64,000 bases of DNA from Candidatus Didemnitutus sp. (GTDB lineage: Bacteria; Verrucomicrobiota; Verrucomicrobiia; Opitutales; Opitutaceae). Under the pieces are notes generated by a model. That model did no database searches and was not told the DNA's origin. It saw only the letters and a program-made list of their open reading frames with translations. Shown in pieces: positions 17,349 through 27,012 of this stretch (its first letter is position 1; each line of letters begins with the position of its first letter). The translations under genes and the position numbers were made by a program. The stretch is taken from contig JAHCAY010000001.1 of the NCBI GenBank assembly GCA_019634575.1, positions 744,001-808,000 on the forward strand, read 5' to 3'.

Positions 17349-18451
17349 GCGTCACCCGACCTGTGTCTGCGCCCGCGCCGGGCCTCTATCGCGAAGAAAA
17401 CGCCTACGATCTTCTCCGTCTGTTGCTGGCTGCGACAGTCATCGCAGGTCACTCCTTTCTCTTCGTCGGCGACCGCACGAGTCCCTTCGATGCGTTTTTC
17501 CGTTACCAAAAGCCGATCGGACAAATCGCCGTGCTGGGCTTCTTCGGCCTCAGCGGATTTCTCGTCGCCGCGAGCTGCGACCGCACGTCCGGCGTGTGGT
17601 CCTTTCTCCTGAAACGCGTGCGCCGCATCTTTCCCGCCTTCTGGGTCTGCCTGCTTGCAACCGCTTTCGTCGCAGCACCGCTCATCGCGCTCGGACGCAG
17701 CATCCCGCTCGCCTCGCTGTGGTCCGAACCGGCGGACGCTTTCGGCTACGTGTGGCGCAATGCCTTTCTCAACATCCGTCAGCCGTCCATCGGCAGCGTG
17801 GTCGCAGATCAACCCGCCGAACTCGCACTGCTCAACGGCAGCCTTTGGTCGCTCGGTCCCGAATTCCTCTGCTACCTCGGCCTCGCGGTCGTCGGCGCCA
17901 CCGGACTTCTGCGAGCCAACCGCGCTCTCTTGTTGGTCGGACTCGCGCTTCTGTTGTGCTTTCGTGGCGTCGCCGCCGCCGGTGCGGCGATCCCTCCGCT
18001 CATTCTGTTCATCGCAGCCGACATCTATCTCAGTTTCGCGGTCGGCGTGACGCTCTACGCCTGGCGCGAACATTTCGTTCCGTCGCGCGCCGTCGCCCTG
18101 GGATTAGGCGCGGCTCTCCTGTTTTTTCTGCGCGGTGGCGGCTTCGATCTGGCCGGACCAATCGTCGTTGCGCTCGCCGTGGTGTTCGCCGGAGCCGTGG
18201 CCCGCGTGCGCCTGCCGCACGACTTTTCCTACGGCCTCTACATCTATTCGTTTCCGGTCCAACAGGTGCTCGCCGCCCACTATGACGGTTGGTCTCGCCT
18301 CACTTTCTTGGCGGCATCGCTGGTCATCTCGCTCGGCTGCGCCGTCGCCAGCTGGTTTCTGATCGAACGACGGTTCCTCTCGGCGCGCGGCAACGTCGGC
18401 CGCGCCAACCCTACCCTCTCTCCGTCCGGCAACGTCGCCGCCAAGTCATGA
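17345..18451 (+). CDS. Acyltransferase 3 family membrane O-acyltransferase (OafA-like)
   Basis: The 368-aa product is polytopic, with about ten membrane segments. It shows the family landmarks: ENAYDLLRLLLAATVIAGHSF with the conserved His36, and GFFGLSGFLVA. A RVRRIFPAFW segment follows, and FSYGLYIYSFPVQQ sits near the C-terminus. These enzymes acetylate or acylate sugars of O-antigens and exopolysaccharides at the inner membrane. It overlaps both neighbours by four bases. Confidence 0.92.
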   Translation: MSVTRPVSAPAPGLYREENAYDLLRLLLAATVIAGHSFLFVGDRTSPFDAFFRYQKPIGQIAVLGFFGLSGFLVAASCDRTSGVWSFLLKRVRRIFPAFWVCLLATAFVAAPLIALGRSIPLASLWSEPADAFGYVWRNAFLNIRQPSIGSVVADQPAELALLNGSLWSLGPEFLCYLGLAVVGATGLLRANRALLLVGLALLLCFRGVAAAGAAIPPLILFIAADIYLSFAVGVTLYAWREHFVPSRAVALGLGAALLFFLRGGGFDLAGPIVVALAVVFAGAVARVRLPHDFSYGLYIYSFPVQQVLAAHYDGWSRLTFLAASLVISLGCAVASWFLIERRFLSARGNVGRANPTLSPSGNVAAKS

Positions 18452-20235
18452 GTTCGCCCACCTCACGCTCCGTCATCCTCGGCATCGGCGGCCTCCTCGG
18501 CCACGACGCCAACGCCGCGCTCCTCATCGACGGCCGCCTCATCGCCTCGTCGCAAGAGGAGCGCCACACGCGCCTCAAGCACGACGGCTCGTTCCCGCAC
18601 CGCGCCATTGCCGAAGCGCTCGCCATGGGCGGCGTCACACCCGCCGACGTCACCGACGTCGTCTTCGCCGAGAAGCCGCTGCAAAGCCTCCTCTTCAACC
18701 TCTCCACGCGCCCCGGCAACGCCTTCACGCGCGCCCTCGGCCGCCTGCTCCCCGAACGCACCGCCGGCTATTTCACCGATCCCGCCCGCGCGCTGTTCCA
18801 GACGGCGAAGTTCCATTTCGCGTGGCACCACCTCACGCACGTCGCCGGCGGTTTCCACACCTCGCCGTTCGAGCGCGCCGCGTTTCTCTGCGTCGACGGC
18901 AAGGGCGAGGACTACAGCGCCAGCATGGGCGTGATCGACGGCGGCCGCCTCGATCTGCGCGCCGAGCAAACCTACGAGAACGGCCTCGGTATGTTCTACA
19001 CGCTCGTGACGATGTATCTCGGGTTCCACTCCTTCGGCTCCGAATACAAGGTCATGGGCCTCGCACCCTACGGCACGCCGCGCTTCGTCGAAAAACTCTC
19101 GCGCCTCTTCACCACCGACGAACGCGGCGGCTTCCGCCTGAAATTCCCGGTGCAGTTCAACGAGCTCTCCCTGCTCGGCGCACTCCCGCACGTCGCCGCC
19201 GCCATCGGCCTGCCCGCGCGCGACAAGAAGGACCTGCTCACTGACGACTACATCGACATCGCTACCTCGCTCCAGCAGATCTTCGAGGACGAAGTCTTCA
19301 AGATGGCGCGCTACATCCGCGCCGAGACCGGCGAGGAGAACCTCGTGTTCTGCGGCGGCTGCGCGCAAAACTGCGTCACAGCCGGCAAGCTCCGCGCCGC
19401 GAAGATTTTCAAAAACGTCTTCAACTCGCCCGTCGGCGGCGACATGGGCTCCGGCCTCGGCGCCGCGCTGCTGCTCGAGCGCGAACGCCGCGGCTCGCTC
19501 TTTAAGGTCGCGCACAACGGCTTCTATCTCGGCGGCGAGCCGGGCCCAATCCCCGCCGAGGCGAATCCCTGGCGCGTCACCGTCACCGGCGACTTCGACG
19601 ATTTCGTCGCGAGCCAGCTCGCCCAAGGCAAAATCGTCGCCTGGGTTCGCGGCCGCATGGAACTCGGCGCGCGCGCCCTCGGCGCCCGCTCGATCCTCGC
19701 CGACGCGCGCCAGCCGGGCATGCAATCGCGCCTCAACCTCGCGGTAAAGTTCCGCGAATCCTTCCGTCCGTTCGCGCCGCTCGTGCTCGCCGAGGATTGC
19801 GCCGAGTGGTTCGATACCGACGAGCCGAGCGACTTCATGCAATACACCGCGAACCTCGTCCCCGCGCGCCGCACGCCGCAGCCGGAGCAGTTCGCCTCGC
19901 TCCGCGAGCGCCTCGATTTCCCGCGCAGCGAGATCGCGAGCGTCGTGCACGTCGACTACTCCGCGCGCCTCCAGACGATCGCCCGCGAAAACCACCCGGA
20001 CATGCACCGCCTGCTCACCGCCTTCAAGCGGCAGACCGGCGTTCCGATCCTGATCAATACGTCCTTCAACGTCTCCGGCCAGCCGATCGTCCGCACCGCC
20101 GCCGAAGCGTGGGAATGCTTCCTCAACACCGATATCGATCTGCTCGTGCTCAACGACCAGCTCTTCCGCAATCCCTTCCAGAAAACCCGCGAGGAGAAAC
20201 TCACATGGCTCAAGCAATTCGCCAAATTGGCCTAA
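18448..20235 (+). CDS. NodU/CmcH family O-carbamoyltransferase
   Basis: The 595-aa product has a TsaD-like N-terminal domain with the HHLTHVAGGFH metal-binding motif near residue 127, FLCVDGKGEDYS and YKVMGLAPYG. The C-terminal domain has RGRMELGARALGARSILAD near residue 402 and VPILINTSFNVSGQPIV. Such enzymes transfer carbamoyl from carbamoyl phosphate, through carbamoyl-AMP, to a sugar hydroxyl, as in nodulation factors and some antibiotics. It is probably cytosolic and decorates the glycan. A small gene starts inside its 3' end. Confidence 0.94.
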   Translation: MSSPTSRSVILGIGGLLGHDANAALLIDGRLIASSQEERHTRLKHDGSFPHRAIAEALAMGGVTPADVTDVVFAEKPLQSLLFNLSTRPGNAFTRALGRLLPERTAGYFTDPARALFQTAKFHFAWHHLTHVAGGFHTSPFERAAFLCVDGKGEDYSASMGVIDGGRLDLRAEQTYENGLGMFYTLVTMYLGFHSFGSEYKVMGLAPYGTPRFVEKLSRLFTTDERGGFRLKFPVQFNELSLLGALPHVAAAIGLPARDKKDLLTDDYIDIATSLQQIFEDEVFKMARYIRAETGEENLVFCGGCAQNCVTAGKLRAAKIFKNVFNSPVGGDMGSGLGAALLLERERRGSLFKVAHNGFYLGGEPGPIPAEANPWRVTVTGDFDDFVASQLAQGKIVAWVRGRMELGARALGARSILADARQPGMQSRLNLAVKFRESFRPFAPLVLAEDCAEWFDTDEPSDFMQYTANLVPARRTPQPEQFASLRERLDFPRSEIASVVHVDYSARLQTIARENHPDMHRLLTAFKRQTGVPILINTSFNVSGQPIVRTAAEAWECFLNTDIDLLVLNDQLFRNPFQKTREEKLTWLKQFAKLA

Positions 20236-20327
20236 AAATCCTCGTCGCGTTCCTGCGCCTCACCGGCCGCGACGCCCCCGCTGGCTGGCAAAGCAGCACG
20301 CGCCCCACGCACCTGCGCGGCACATGA
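20205..20327 (+). CDS. Possible 40-aa small protein overlapping the carbamoyltransferase
   Basis: ATG 20205 is preceded by GAGGAGAAACTCAC, one of the few good Shine-Dalgarno sites in the locus. Its TGA overlaps the next ATG as ATGA, like most junctions here. The predicted peptide starts MAQAIRQIGLKILVAFLRLTG, an amphipathic or weakly hydrophobic helix, and ends in a polar tail. It overlaps the carbamoyltransferase end by 31 bases in another frame. It could be a real small gene or a translational-coupling relay for the next gene. No family is recognised. Confidence 0.4.
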   Translation: MAQAIRQIGLKILVAFLRLTGRDAPAGWQSSTRPTHLRGT

Positions 20328-21157
20328 GCGACTCGCCGTCCCTCGCGAACTTCTCCGGCAGCGCCTCCCTGCGCGCCCGCCTCGAAGCGCTCCCGCCGGA
20401 CGCGCGCGTCCTCGACCTCGGCGGCTGGTTCTGTCCGCTCTCGCGCGCCACGCACGTCGCCGACGCGATGCCCTACCAGACACGCCTCGGCCGCCTGAAC
20501 CTCGCGCCGCTGCCCGGCGAACGTTTCACCGCCGACACATGGATGCTGGCCGACTTCACCGCGCCGGCCTTCCGTCTGCCGGTGCCGGACAAGTTCTTCG
20601 ACTTCGCGTTCTGCGGCCAGACCGTCGAGGACCTCACGACGCCCGAACCGCTCCTCCGCGAAATGCGCCGCGTCGCCCGCGCCGGCGTCATCGAATCGCC
20701 CACGCGACTCAAGGAGCAATCCATCGGCGTGCGCGACCGCATCACCTCGCTCTGCGGACACCCGCACCACCACTGGATTCTCGACGTCGTCGGCCAACGC
20801 CTCGAGCTCTCGCCGAAATCCGCCACCGCCGCGCTGCCGCGCTCGCGTTACGCCCTCCCGCTCCTCGCCTGCGAACGCCTTGTGAACGCCGGTGCCGCTC
20901 ACGATATCCACTTCGCGTGGACCGACACCTTCGAATGGCGTCTGCTCACCAACGACGAGGCCCGTGCCCGCGCCGAGGAATTTTATCGCGCCGCGGCGCC
21001 CACGTTTCGTGAGCGCATCACCGATCCGACCATCCGTCGGCTCCGCGGCCTGAAATGGCGAATGCGCGGCCAGCGCGCCGATGATCCGTCTGCGTGGCTC
21101 CGCGAGATGCTCGAGCTCTCCGCGCCATATCGCCCCGGCTTCCCACCGCCCCGTTGA
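20324..21157 (+). CDS. SAM-dependent methyltransferase-like protein
   Basis: The 277-aa product has RVLDLGGWFCPLSRATHVAD as a divergent motif I, and KFFDFAFCGQTVEDLTTPEPLLREMRRVARAG as the downstream class I methyltransferase segment. A His-rich stretch (CGHPHHHW) and an unassigned C-terminal helical region follow. The methyltransferase call rests on fold-level motifs, so the reaction is uncertain. It is coupled to its neighbours by stop/start overlap. Confidence 0.7.
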   Translation: MSDSPSLANFSGSASLRARLEALPPDARVLDLGGWFCPLSRATHVADAMPYQTRLGRLNLAPLPGERFTADTWMLADFTAPAFRLPVPDKFFDFAFCGQTVEDLTTPEPLLREMRRVARAGVIESPTRLKEQSIGVRDRITSLCGHPHHHWILDVVGQRLELSPKSATAALPRSRYALPLLACERLVNAGAAHDIHFAWTDTFEWRLLTNDEARARAEEFYRAAAPTFRERITDPTIRRLRGLKWRMRGQRADDPSAWLREMLELSAPYRPGFPPPR

Positions 21158-22092
21158 TGTTCCTTTCCGTCGTCCTTCCAACGCACAACCCGCACCACGG
21201 CCGCCTCGCGCGCACCCTCGCCGGCCTGCGCGCGCAGACGATGCCCGCAGCAAACTGGGAAACGATCCTCGTCGACAACGCCTCCGCGCCCGCGCTCGAC
21301 GCCGCCGAACTCGCCACGCTCGGACCTGCCAACCTCCGCATCGTCCGCGAGCCATCGCTCGGCCTCACGCCGGCGCGCCGGCGCGGATTCACCGAGGCGC
21401 ACGGCGAATTGCTCGTGCTCGTGGACGACGACAACGTTCTCGCGCCCGATTACCTCGACCAAGTCGTCGCGCTCTTCGCCGCACACTCGAAACTCGGCGC
21501 CGCCGGTGGCAAGAACCTCGGCGAGTTCGAGTCGCCGCGCCCCGCGTGGTGGCAGCCGGAATTCGACGGCCTGCTCGCCTGCCGCGACCTCGGCGACGCG
21601 CCGCAAATTTGCCCCGCGCTCTTCGACCCGAGCACGGGCCGCAACGAATACCCGCTCTGCGCTCCCGTCGGCGCCGGCATGGCGCTGCGCCGCACCGCGC
21701 TCGCCGCGTGGCTCGCCGACGACTCCACCGCGCGCCTGCCCGACCGCCGCGGCAACGAACTCTCCTCCAGCGGCGACAACGACATCGTCCTCTCGGTCCT
21801 GCGCGCCGGCTGGTCGGTCGGCTATTTTCCCGCCCTCGTCCTCACGCACCTCATCCCGAGCGGCCGTGTGCAACCTGACTACGTCGCGCGCCTCAACCGC
21901 GGCATCGCGCGTTCGTGGGTGCAGGTCCTCCATCAATACGACGCCAATCCCTGGCCGCCCATCGCGTCGTGGACCGTCCCGCTGCGCCAGTTGAAAGCCT
22001 GGTTCGTCTACCGCGCGTGGTCCAGCGACCTCGCCCGCATCCGCTGGCAAGGCGCCTGCGGCCACTTCGAAGGCCTCGCGCAACTGCACTGA
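21157..22092 (+). CDS. GT2 family glycosyltransferase
   Basis: The 311-aa GT-A protein begins FLSVVLPTHNPHHGRLARTL. It has LGLTPARRRGFTEAHGELLVLVDDDNVLAPDYL, where VDDDN is the metal-binding DxD. A GAGMALRRTAL segment and a GGN-like ELSSSGDNDIVL acceptor-side motif follow. It lacks membrane helices and is probably cytosolic or membrane-associated. The start ATG overlaps the previous TGA by one base. Confidence 0.9.
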   Translation: MFLSVVLPTHNPHHGRLARTLAGLRAQTMPAANWETILVDNASAPALDAAELATLGPANLRIVREPSLGLTPARRRGFTEAHGELLVLVDDDNVLAPDYLDQVVALFAAHSKLGAAGGKNLGEFESPRPAWWQPEFDGLLACRDLGDAPQICPALFDPSTGRNEYPLCAPVGAGMALRRTALAAWLADDSTARLPDRRGNELSSSGDNDIVLSVLRAGWSVGYFPALVLTHLIPSGRVQPDYVARLNRGIARSWVQVLHQYDANPWPPIASWTVPLRQLKAWFVYRAWSSDLARIRWQGACGHFEGLAQLH

Positions 22093-23027
22093 TGTCGCTC
22101 CCTGGCCAAATCGCCTACCAGCTCTACCACCGCCCGATCGGCTACCTGCGGAGCGTCGCCGACGCAGGCGGACCGCTGGAGGTCTGGCGCACCGCGCGCG
22201 GCCGCGCCGCGATGGAAGCTGCCGCGCACACGCTCCCGCTGCCCGCGCCCGCCACCGGCGCGCCGGTCGAGCTGCATTTCCTCACCGGCCGCCGCTACTG
22301 GTATCAAACCGCGTTCTGCCTCTGGACCTTCGCCCGGCACGCGCGCCGCCCGCTCGCCCCTGTCATTCTCGACGACGGCTCGCTCACCGAGGAATTCCGC
22401 GCGCCGCTCCGCCGCCTCTTCCCGAACACGCGTTTCCTCACCGACGCCGACATCACCGCGCGCCTCGACGCCGCGTTGCCCGCCGCACGTTTCCCGACGC
22501 TCCGTGCGCGTCGCGTCGGTTTCCCGCTCCTGCGCAAAATCACCGACCTCCACGCGGGCCTCAGCGGCTGGAAACTCTTCCTCGACTCCGACCTCCTCTT
22601 CTTTGCCGAGCCGCGCTTCCTCCTCGACTGGCACGACGCACCCACGACTCCGCTCCGCGGCGAGGATATCGAAAACGCCTACGGCTACCCGCTCTCGCTC
22701 CTCGACGAACTCGCCGGGCAGCGCGTCAGCGAACGCGTCAACACCGGCACGCTCGGCTTGCGCAGCGACGAGATTGACTGGGAGCGCATGGAATTCTGGT
22801 GCCGCGAACTTCAAGCCCGCGCCGGCACGCACTATTATCAGGAACAGGCGCTCGTCGCACTGCACCTCGCCGGCCGCGCCTGCGCCGTGCCGCCCCCCGC
22901 CGACCACGTGCTGCTGCCGCGCCCGCCCGAGTCCGTCGAGTGCCGCGCCGTGATGCATCATTACGTCGCCGACTCGAAACCCGCCTACTTCCGCCACTGC
23001 TGGCGCGTCGCCCTGCAACGCCCGTGA
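22092..23027 (+). CDS. Probable nucleotide-diphospho-sugar glycosyltransferase (GT-A, GT8-like)
   Basis: The 311-aa product has ELHFLTGRRYWYQTAFCLWTFARH, then PVILDDGSL, and the DxD motif GWKLFLDSDLLFF. NTGTLGLRSDEIDWERMEFW and YQEQALVALHL follow, a pattern seen in GT8-type and related hypothetical transferases of capsule clusters. No exact family is certain. It overlaps both neighbours. Confidence 0.7.
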   Translation: MSLPGQIAYQLYHRPIGYLRSVADAGGPLEVWRTARGRAAMEAAAHTLPLPAPATGAPVELHFLTGRRYWYQTAFCLWTFARHARRPLAPVILDDGSLTEEFRAPLRRLFPNTRFLTDADITARLDAALPAARFPTLRARRVGFPLLRKITDLHAGLSGWKLFLDSDLLFFAEPRFLLDWHDAPTTPLRGEDIENAYGYPLSLLDELAGQRVSERVNTGTLGLRSDEIDWERMEFWCRELQARAGTHYYQEQALVALHLAGRACAVPPPADHVLLPRPPESVECRAVMHHYVADSKPAYFRHCWRVALQRP

Positions 23028-24640
23028 ACGTCTCCGCGCCCGCTTCATCCACCTCGCCCGCTGTCCTCCGCGGCAGCGCGTGGATCGCGTGCGCCGCACT
23101 CGTGCTCATCGCCAGCCGCGGCATCTGGCCCATCGTGCCCGTTGAGGGCGACGAGCAGGGCGTGCTCTTCGGTGTTGAAGGCATGGTCTCGTCCTCGCCC
23201 GCACTGCTGGCGCGCCGCTACCTTTTCCCCATTCAACCGGGTTCCTACGACGCGCTCGCCGCCGCCGTCCGTCTCACGGGCGTCTCCGCGCAAACTGTCT
23301 TCGCCACCGCGACCGTCGTGGGTGCTACGCTCTTTGCCGCCTCCGGTGCATGGCTGCTCTCCGCCGCTCTCTCGATTCCCTTCGTCTTCGCGCTCCTCGG
23401 TATGCTCGCCTGCCAGGAAACCGTCTCCGCCGCCTGCTACCTCAACACCAGCGCGCTGGCCGGCGGCGTGGTGCTTCTCTCACTCGTGCCCTTCGCCCGG
23501 CGCGCGCGACTGCCGCTGCTGCTCGTCGGCGGCGCTGGCCTCGGCATCGCCGGCTGGCTGCGCGGTGACGCGCTGCTCGTCGCGCCCACCGCGCTGCCGC
23601 TGCTCGCCCTTCACGACGGCTGGAGTGCCAGGACGTTTCGCGACACCACGCTCGCCGCCGGCGTCGCCGTTCTCGTCTTTCTCGGCCTGCACCAGCTCAG
23701 CGGTGCTCCGCTCTCCGCCGCCGTCACCGCCTTCGCCGGTCGCACCGCCGACTCCGGCACGCTGCGCATGACGCGCGACGCGCTGCTGACCCTGCTCTCG
23801 CCGGCGCTCCTGCTCGCCTCGATCGCGGGCGTCGTCGGACTGGTCGCGCGCAAAAAAGGAACGCATCTCGCCCTCGTCGCCGCCGGCCTCGTCCCCTCTG
23901 CGCTCGCCTATCGCGACGCGCTCGTGAGCACCAAATATCTCTACTACACGATCCCGTTCGCGCTCGTGCCGGCGTTGCTCTTGATCTCCGACCTCCTCAC
24001 GCGCCGCCATCGCATCGCGCTCGCTCTCGTCGCGCTCGCCGCGACCGCCGATGCGGTCGCCGGCATCTGCGTGCTGCCGAGTGAAGCGCGCTTCTTCTCT
24101 GCAGCGCCGGCCGCATTCTCTGTCTCGCTTCCGCTTGGCTCTCGCACCATCACTATCGTCCTCGGCGGCGGCGACGTGATTCCCAACGAGGACGGCTTCC
24201 GTCTCCGCACCGGCCACCTCTTCGCCGCGGAGACGTGGCGCCAGGAAAAACTCCACCAGCAAACCTGCCTCGCCGAAATCCGCTCCTTTGTCGAAGGCTC
24301 GTCGAGCGAAACCCTCTATTTCGCCGGGTGGCTCCCCGAGCAACTCGCGCTCCGTGAGCTCTTCGCCGCCGGCTTTCGTCCGCAAGCCCCGACCGACTTC
24401 TCCGTGTGGCGCCGCGGCCCGCAGACCATCGCGCTGCACTTCCTCGGCCACGTCGGCTCGCCTTATCAACCCGCGGGCCCGGCGCCGGCAGCGGCGCTCG
24501 GCCGCGCCCCGTTGTTCATCGGTCTCTACGGCGACAAAGTGCCGCCCACCGAACTCGCCGACGGCCGCCACTGGCACGCCGTCTCCTCGCCCGCGGAAGG
24601 ATTCGCGACCCTCTATCGGCGTTCGTCCGACTCCCGCTGA
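23024..24640 (+). CDS. Polytopic membrane glycosyltransferase-like protein (GT39/PMT-like)
   Basis: The 538-aa product starts at GTG 23024. About ten hydrophobic segments fill residues 15-380. An acidic motif in the first periplasmic loop (WPIVPVEGDEQGVLF) resembles the catalytic DE of GT-C enzymes. A soluble C-terminal domain of about 150 residues follows. GT-C proteins use polyprenyl-phosphate sugars outside the inner membrane, so it could add a side sugar after translocation. The assignment is by topology rather than a strong motif. Confidence 0.6.
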   Translation: MNVSAPASSTSPAVLRGSAWIACAALVLIASRGIWPIVPVEGDEQGVLFGVEGMVSSSPALLARRYLFPIQPGSYDALAAAVRLTGVSAQTVFATATVVGATLFAASGAWLLSAALSIPFVFALLGMLACQETVSAACYLNTSALAGGVVLLSLVPFARRARLPLLLVGGAGLGIAGWLRGDALLVAPTALPLLALHDGWSARTFRDTTLAAGVAVLVFLGLHQLSGAPLSAAVTAFAGRTADSGTLRMTRDALLTLLSPALLLASIAGVVGLVARKKGTHLALVAAGLVPSALAYRDALVSTKYLYYTIPFALVPALLLISDLLTRRHRIALALVALAATADAVAGICVLPSEARFFSAAPAAFSVSLPLGSRTITIVLGGGDVIPNEDGFRLRTGHLFAAETWRQEKLHQQTCLAEIRSFVEGSSSETLYFAGWLPEQLALRELFAAGFRPQAPTDFSVWRRGPQTIALHFLGHVGSPYQPAGPAPAAALGRAPLFIGLYGDKVPPTELADGRHWHAVSSPAEGFATLYRRSSDSR

Positions 24641-25863
24641 TGGCCCGCATCGTCATTCTCGGTCCCAATCAGCTCGGCAGTAATCCGCGCCTCGTGCGCA
24701 ACGCCGACTGCCTCGCCGCCGCCGGCCACGATGTCACCGTCATCTATCCGGACCACCTCGCGCGCTTCCGCGGACACGACGACGCTCTCATCGCCGCCGC
24801 GCGCTGGAAAACCGTCGCGCTGGATTTCTGCCGCACGCCACGCGGCCGCCTCCACGCGCGCTTCGCCCGCCTCCGCCGCCGCCTCGCGGAAAAACTCCCG
24901 CTCTCCTCCGACTTCGCCCGCAATCGCGCCTACGGCTACTTCGGTCCCGAACTCGCCCGTGCCGCCCGCACCGTTCCCGCCGACCTCTACCTCGCCCAGC
25001 AGCAGATGGTCGTCCTCCCCGCCGTCGCCGCCGCGCAGACTCACCGCGCGCGCTTCGCCGTCGATGTCGAGGATCTCGTCTCCGATTGCACCGACGAACC
25101 CACCGCGCTCGTCCGCGCGATCGAAGACCGCCACCTCCCGCGCGCCGCGTTCCTCACGACGATGTCCGACGCCGCCGCGGATCGCCTCGCCGAGCTGCAT
25201 CGCCTCCAGCGTCCGCCCGTCGTCCTGCACAACTGCATGACGCTCGCCGAACGCGCCGCGCTTCCGCCGCCCGCCGCACGTCCCGTGCACGCACCACTCG
25301 CGCTCTACTGGTTCGGCCAGACCGTCGGCCCGCACGCTTGCGCCGAAGTGATTCTCCGCGCCATCGCCACGCTGCCCTTCCCCGCGCGGCTTACCCTCCG
25401 CGGCGCGAATCCACGTCCCGATTACCTCGCGCAACTCCGCACTCTCGCCACCGAGCTGCGCATCCCAGACGCGCTCGCGCTCGCACCCGGCGCCCCGCCG
25501 CGCGACATGGTGCCGCTCGCCGGCGAACACGACATCTGCTTCGGCACGCAGCCCGGCACGCAGCTCTTCCACCAACTCGCCGTCGGCAACAAGGTCTTCA
25601 CCGGCATGATGGCCGGCTGCGCCCTCGCGCTCACCGACACCGCCGCGCACCGTCGCCTCCTCGCCGCGCACGACGGCTGGGCGTTCACCTTCTCCAACGA
25701 CGACCCGCTCACGCTCGCCGACCAGCTCACCCAACTCGCCGGCACGCCCGGGCGCCTCACCGCCCTCCGCGACCGCGCGTGGTCTCTCGCGACCGACATC
25801 TACAACTGGGAAACCGAAAGCTCCCGCCTCGTCGCCGCCGTCCGCGAAATCCTCCCCGCCTGA
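24640..25863 (+). CDS. GT-B glycosyltransferase (GT4-like)
   Basis: The 407-aa product begins MARIVILGPNQLGSNPRLVRNADCLAAAGHDVTVIY. This LGSNPR-type N-terminus is seen in exopolysaccharide GT4-like proteins. The C-terminal half contains LALYWFGQTVGPHACAEVIL and a donor-site segment HDICFGTQPGTQLFHQLAVGNKVFTGMMAG that replaces the usual EX7E. The donor is unknown. Its end is one base before wecB. Confidence 0.78.
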   Translation: MARIVILGPNQLGSNPRLVRNADCLAAAGHDVTVIYPDHLARFRGHDDALIAAARWKTVALDFCRTPRGRLHARFARLRRRLAEKLPLSSDFARNRAYGYFGPELARAARTVPADLYLAQQQMVVLPAVAAAQTHRARFAVDVEDLVSDCTDEPTALVRAIEDRHLPRAAFLTTMSDAAADRLAELHRLQRPPVVLHNCMTLAERAALPPPAARPVHAPLALYWFGQTVGPHACAEVILRAIATLPFPARLTLRGANPRPDYLAQLRTLATELRIPDALALAPGAPPRDMVPLAGEHDICFGTQPGTQLFHQLAVGNKVFTGMMAGCALALTDTAAHRRLLAAHDGWAFTFSNDDPLTLADQLTQLAGTPGRLTALRDRAWSLATDIYNWETESSRLVAAVREILPA

Positions 25864-25864
25864 C

Positions 25865-27007
25865 ATGATCCACGTCGCCCTCGTCCTCGGCACCCGCCCC
25901 GAAGCCATCAAGCTCGCGCCGCTCATCCTCGCGCTCCGCGCCGACCCGCGCCGCTTCCGCACCACCGTCGTCCTCTCCGGACAACACGCCGACCTCGTCG
26001 CGCCGATCCTCGGTTTCTTCGACATCCGCGCCGACGTTGACATCAATCTCATGCAGCCCAACCAGTCGCTCGCGTCGCTCACCAGTCGCGCCGTGACCGA
26101 GCTGCACCGTGTCCTCGGCGAACTGCAGCCCGACTGGGTCGTCGTCCAAGGCGACACCACGACCGCGATGGCCTGCGCGCTCGCCGCGTTCTACCTCAAA
26201 ATCAAGGTCGCCCACCTCGAAGCCGGCCTACGCACCAATCGCATCGACTCGCCCTTCCCTGAGGAAATCAACCGCCGTTTCATCAGCCAAATCGCCGCGC
26301 TCCACTGGGCGCCGACTGCCGCCTCCGCCCGCGCGCTCCGCCGCGAAGCGATGCCGTTGCCGCACGCGCGCATCGTCGTCACCGGCAACACCGTGATCGA
26401 CGCGCTCCTCCTCGGCGTCGCGCGGCTCCGCACCGCACCCGTGCCCGACGCCGACCGCGATCGCATCGCCGCGTTCCTCGCCGCCGATAAGCGCCACCGC
26501 TTCGTGCTCGTCACCGGCCATCGCCGCGAAAACTTCGGCGAGCCGCTCCGCCAAATCTGCCGCACGCTCGCCCGCCTCGCCGCCGCCGACCCGCGCGCGC
26601 TCTTCCTTTATCCAGTTCACCCGAATCCGAACGTCCGCACCACCGTCGAGGAAATGCTCGGCCGCGTCCCGAACATCGTGCTCACCGCGCCGAAAAATTA
26701 CCCCGAGTTTCTCCAGCTGCTCGACCTCAGCCACGTCATCGTCACCGACAGCGGCGGCGTGCAGGAGGAAGCTCCCGCTCTCGGCAAAGTCGTGCTCGTC
26801 ACCCGCGACACCACCGAACGCCCCGAAGGCTTGAAAACCGGCCTCGTGAAACTCGTCGGCCACCAACCCACGCGTCTCCTTCCCGCCGTCCGCTCCGCGC
26901 TCGCCGCTAGTCGTCGCGCCCGCCGCGCGCTGAAGCCCACCTTCCCCTACGGCGACGGCGCCGCCGCCGCCCGCTGCGTGAAATCCCTCCTCGCGTTCAA
27001 ATCCTGA
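25865..27007 (+). CDS. wecB: UDP-N-acetylglucosamine 2-epimerase (non-hydrolysing)
   Basis: The 380-aa product matches WecB/MnaA throughout: LGTRPEAIKLAPLI, VVQGDTTTAMACALAAFY, HLEAGLRTNRIDSPFPEEINRR, VTGHRRENFGEPL near residue 219 and VTDSGGVQEEAPALGK. It interconverts UDP-GlcNAc and UDP-ManNAc in the cytosol, supplying ManNAc (or ManNAcA if a dehydrogenase exists elsewhere). It is the only clear nucleotide-sugar synthesis gene inside the locus, so other donors must come from elsewhere in the genome. Confidence 0.96.
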   Translation: MIHVALVLGTRPEAIKLAPLILALRADPRRFRTTVVLSGQHADLVAPILGFFDIRADVDINLMQPNQSLASLTSRAVTELHRVLGELQPDWVVVQGDTTTAMACALAAFYLKIKVAHLEAGLRTNRIDSPFPEEINRRFISQIAALHWAPTAASARALRREAMPLPHARIVVTGNTVIDALLLGVARLRTAPVPDADRDRIAAFLAADKRHRFVLVTGHRRENFGEPLRQICRTLARLAAADPRALFLYPVHPNPNVRTTVEEMLGRVPNIVLTAPKNYPEFLQLLDLSHVIVTDSGGVQEEAPALGKVVLVTRDTTERPEGLKTGLVKLVGHQPTRLLPAVRSALAASRRARRALKPTFPYGDGAAAARCVKSLLAFKS

Positions 27008-27012
27008 CGCGC

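Noticed and set aside
18448..20235. The carbamoyltransferase considered as TsaD because of its fold
   Set aside because: The C-terminal carbamoyltransferase domain and the near-600-residue length fit NodU/CmcH. TsaD is about 340 residues and lacks that domain.
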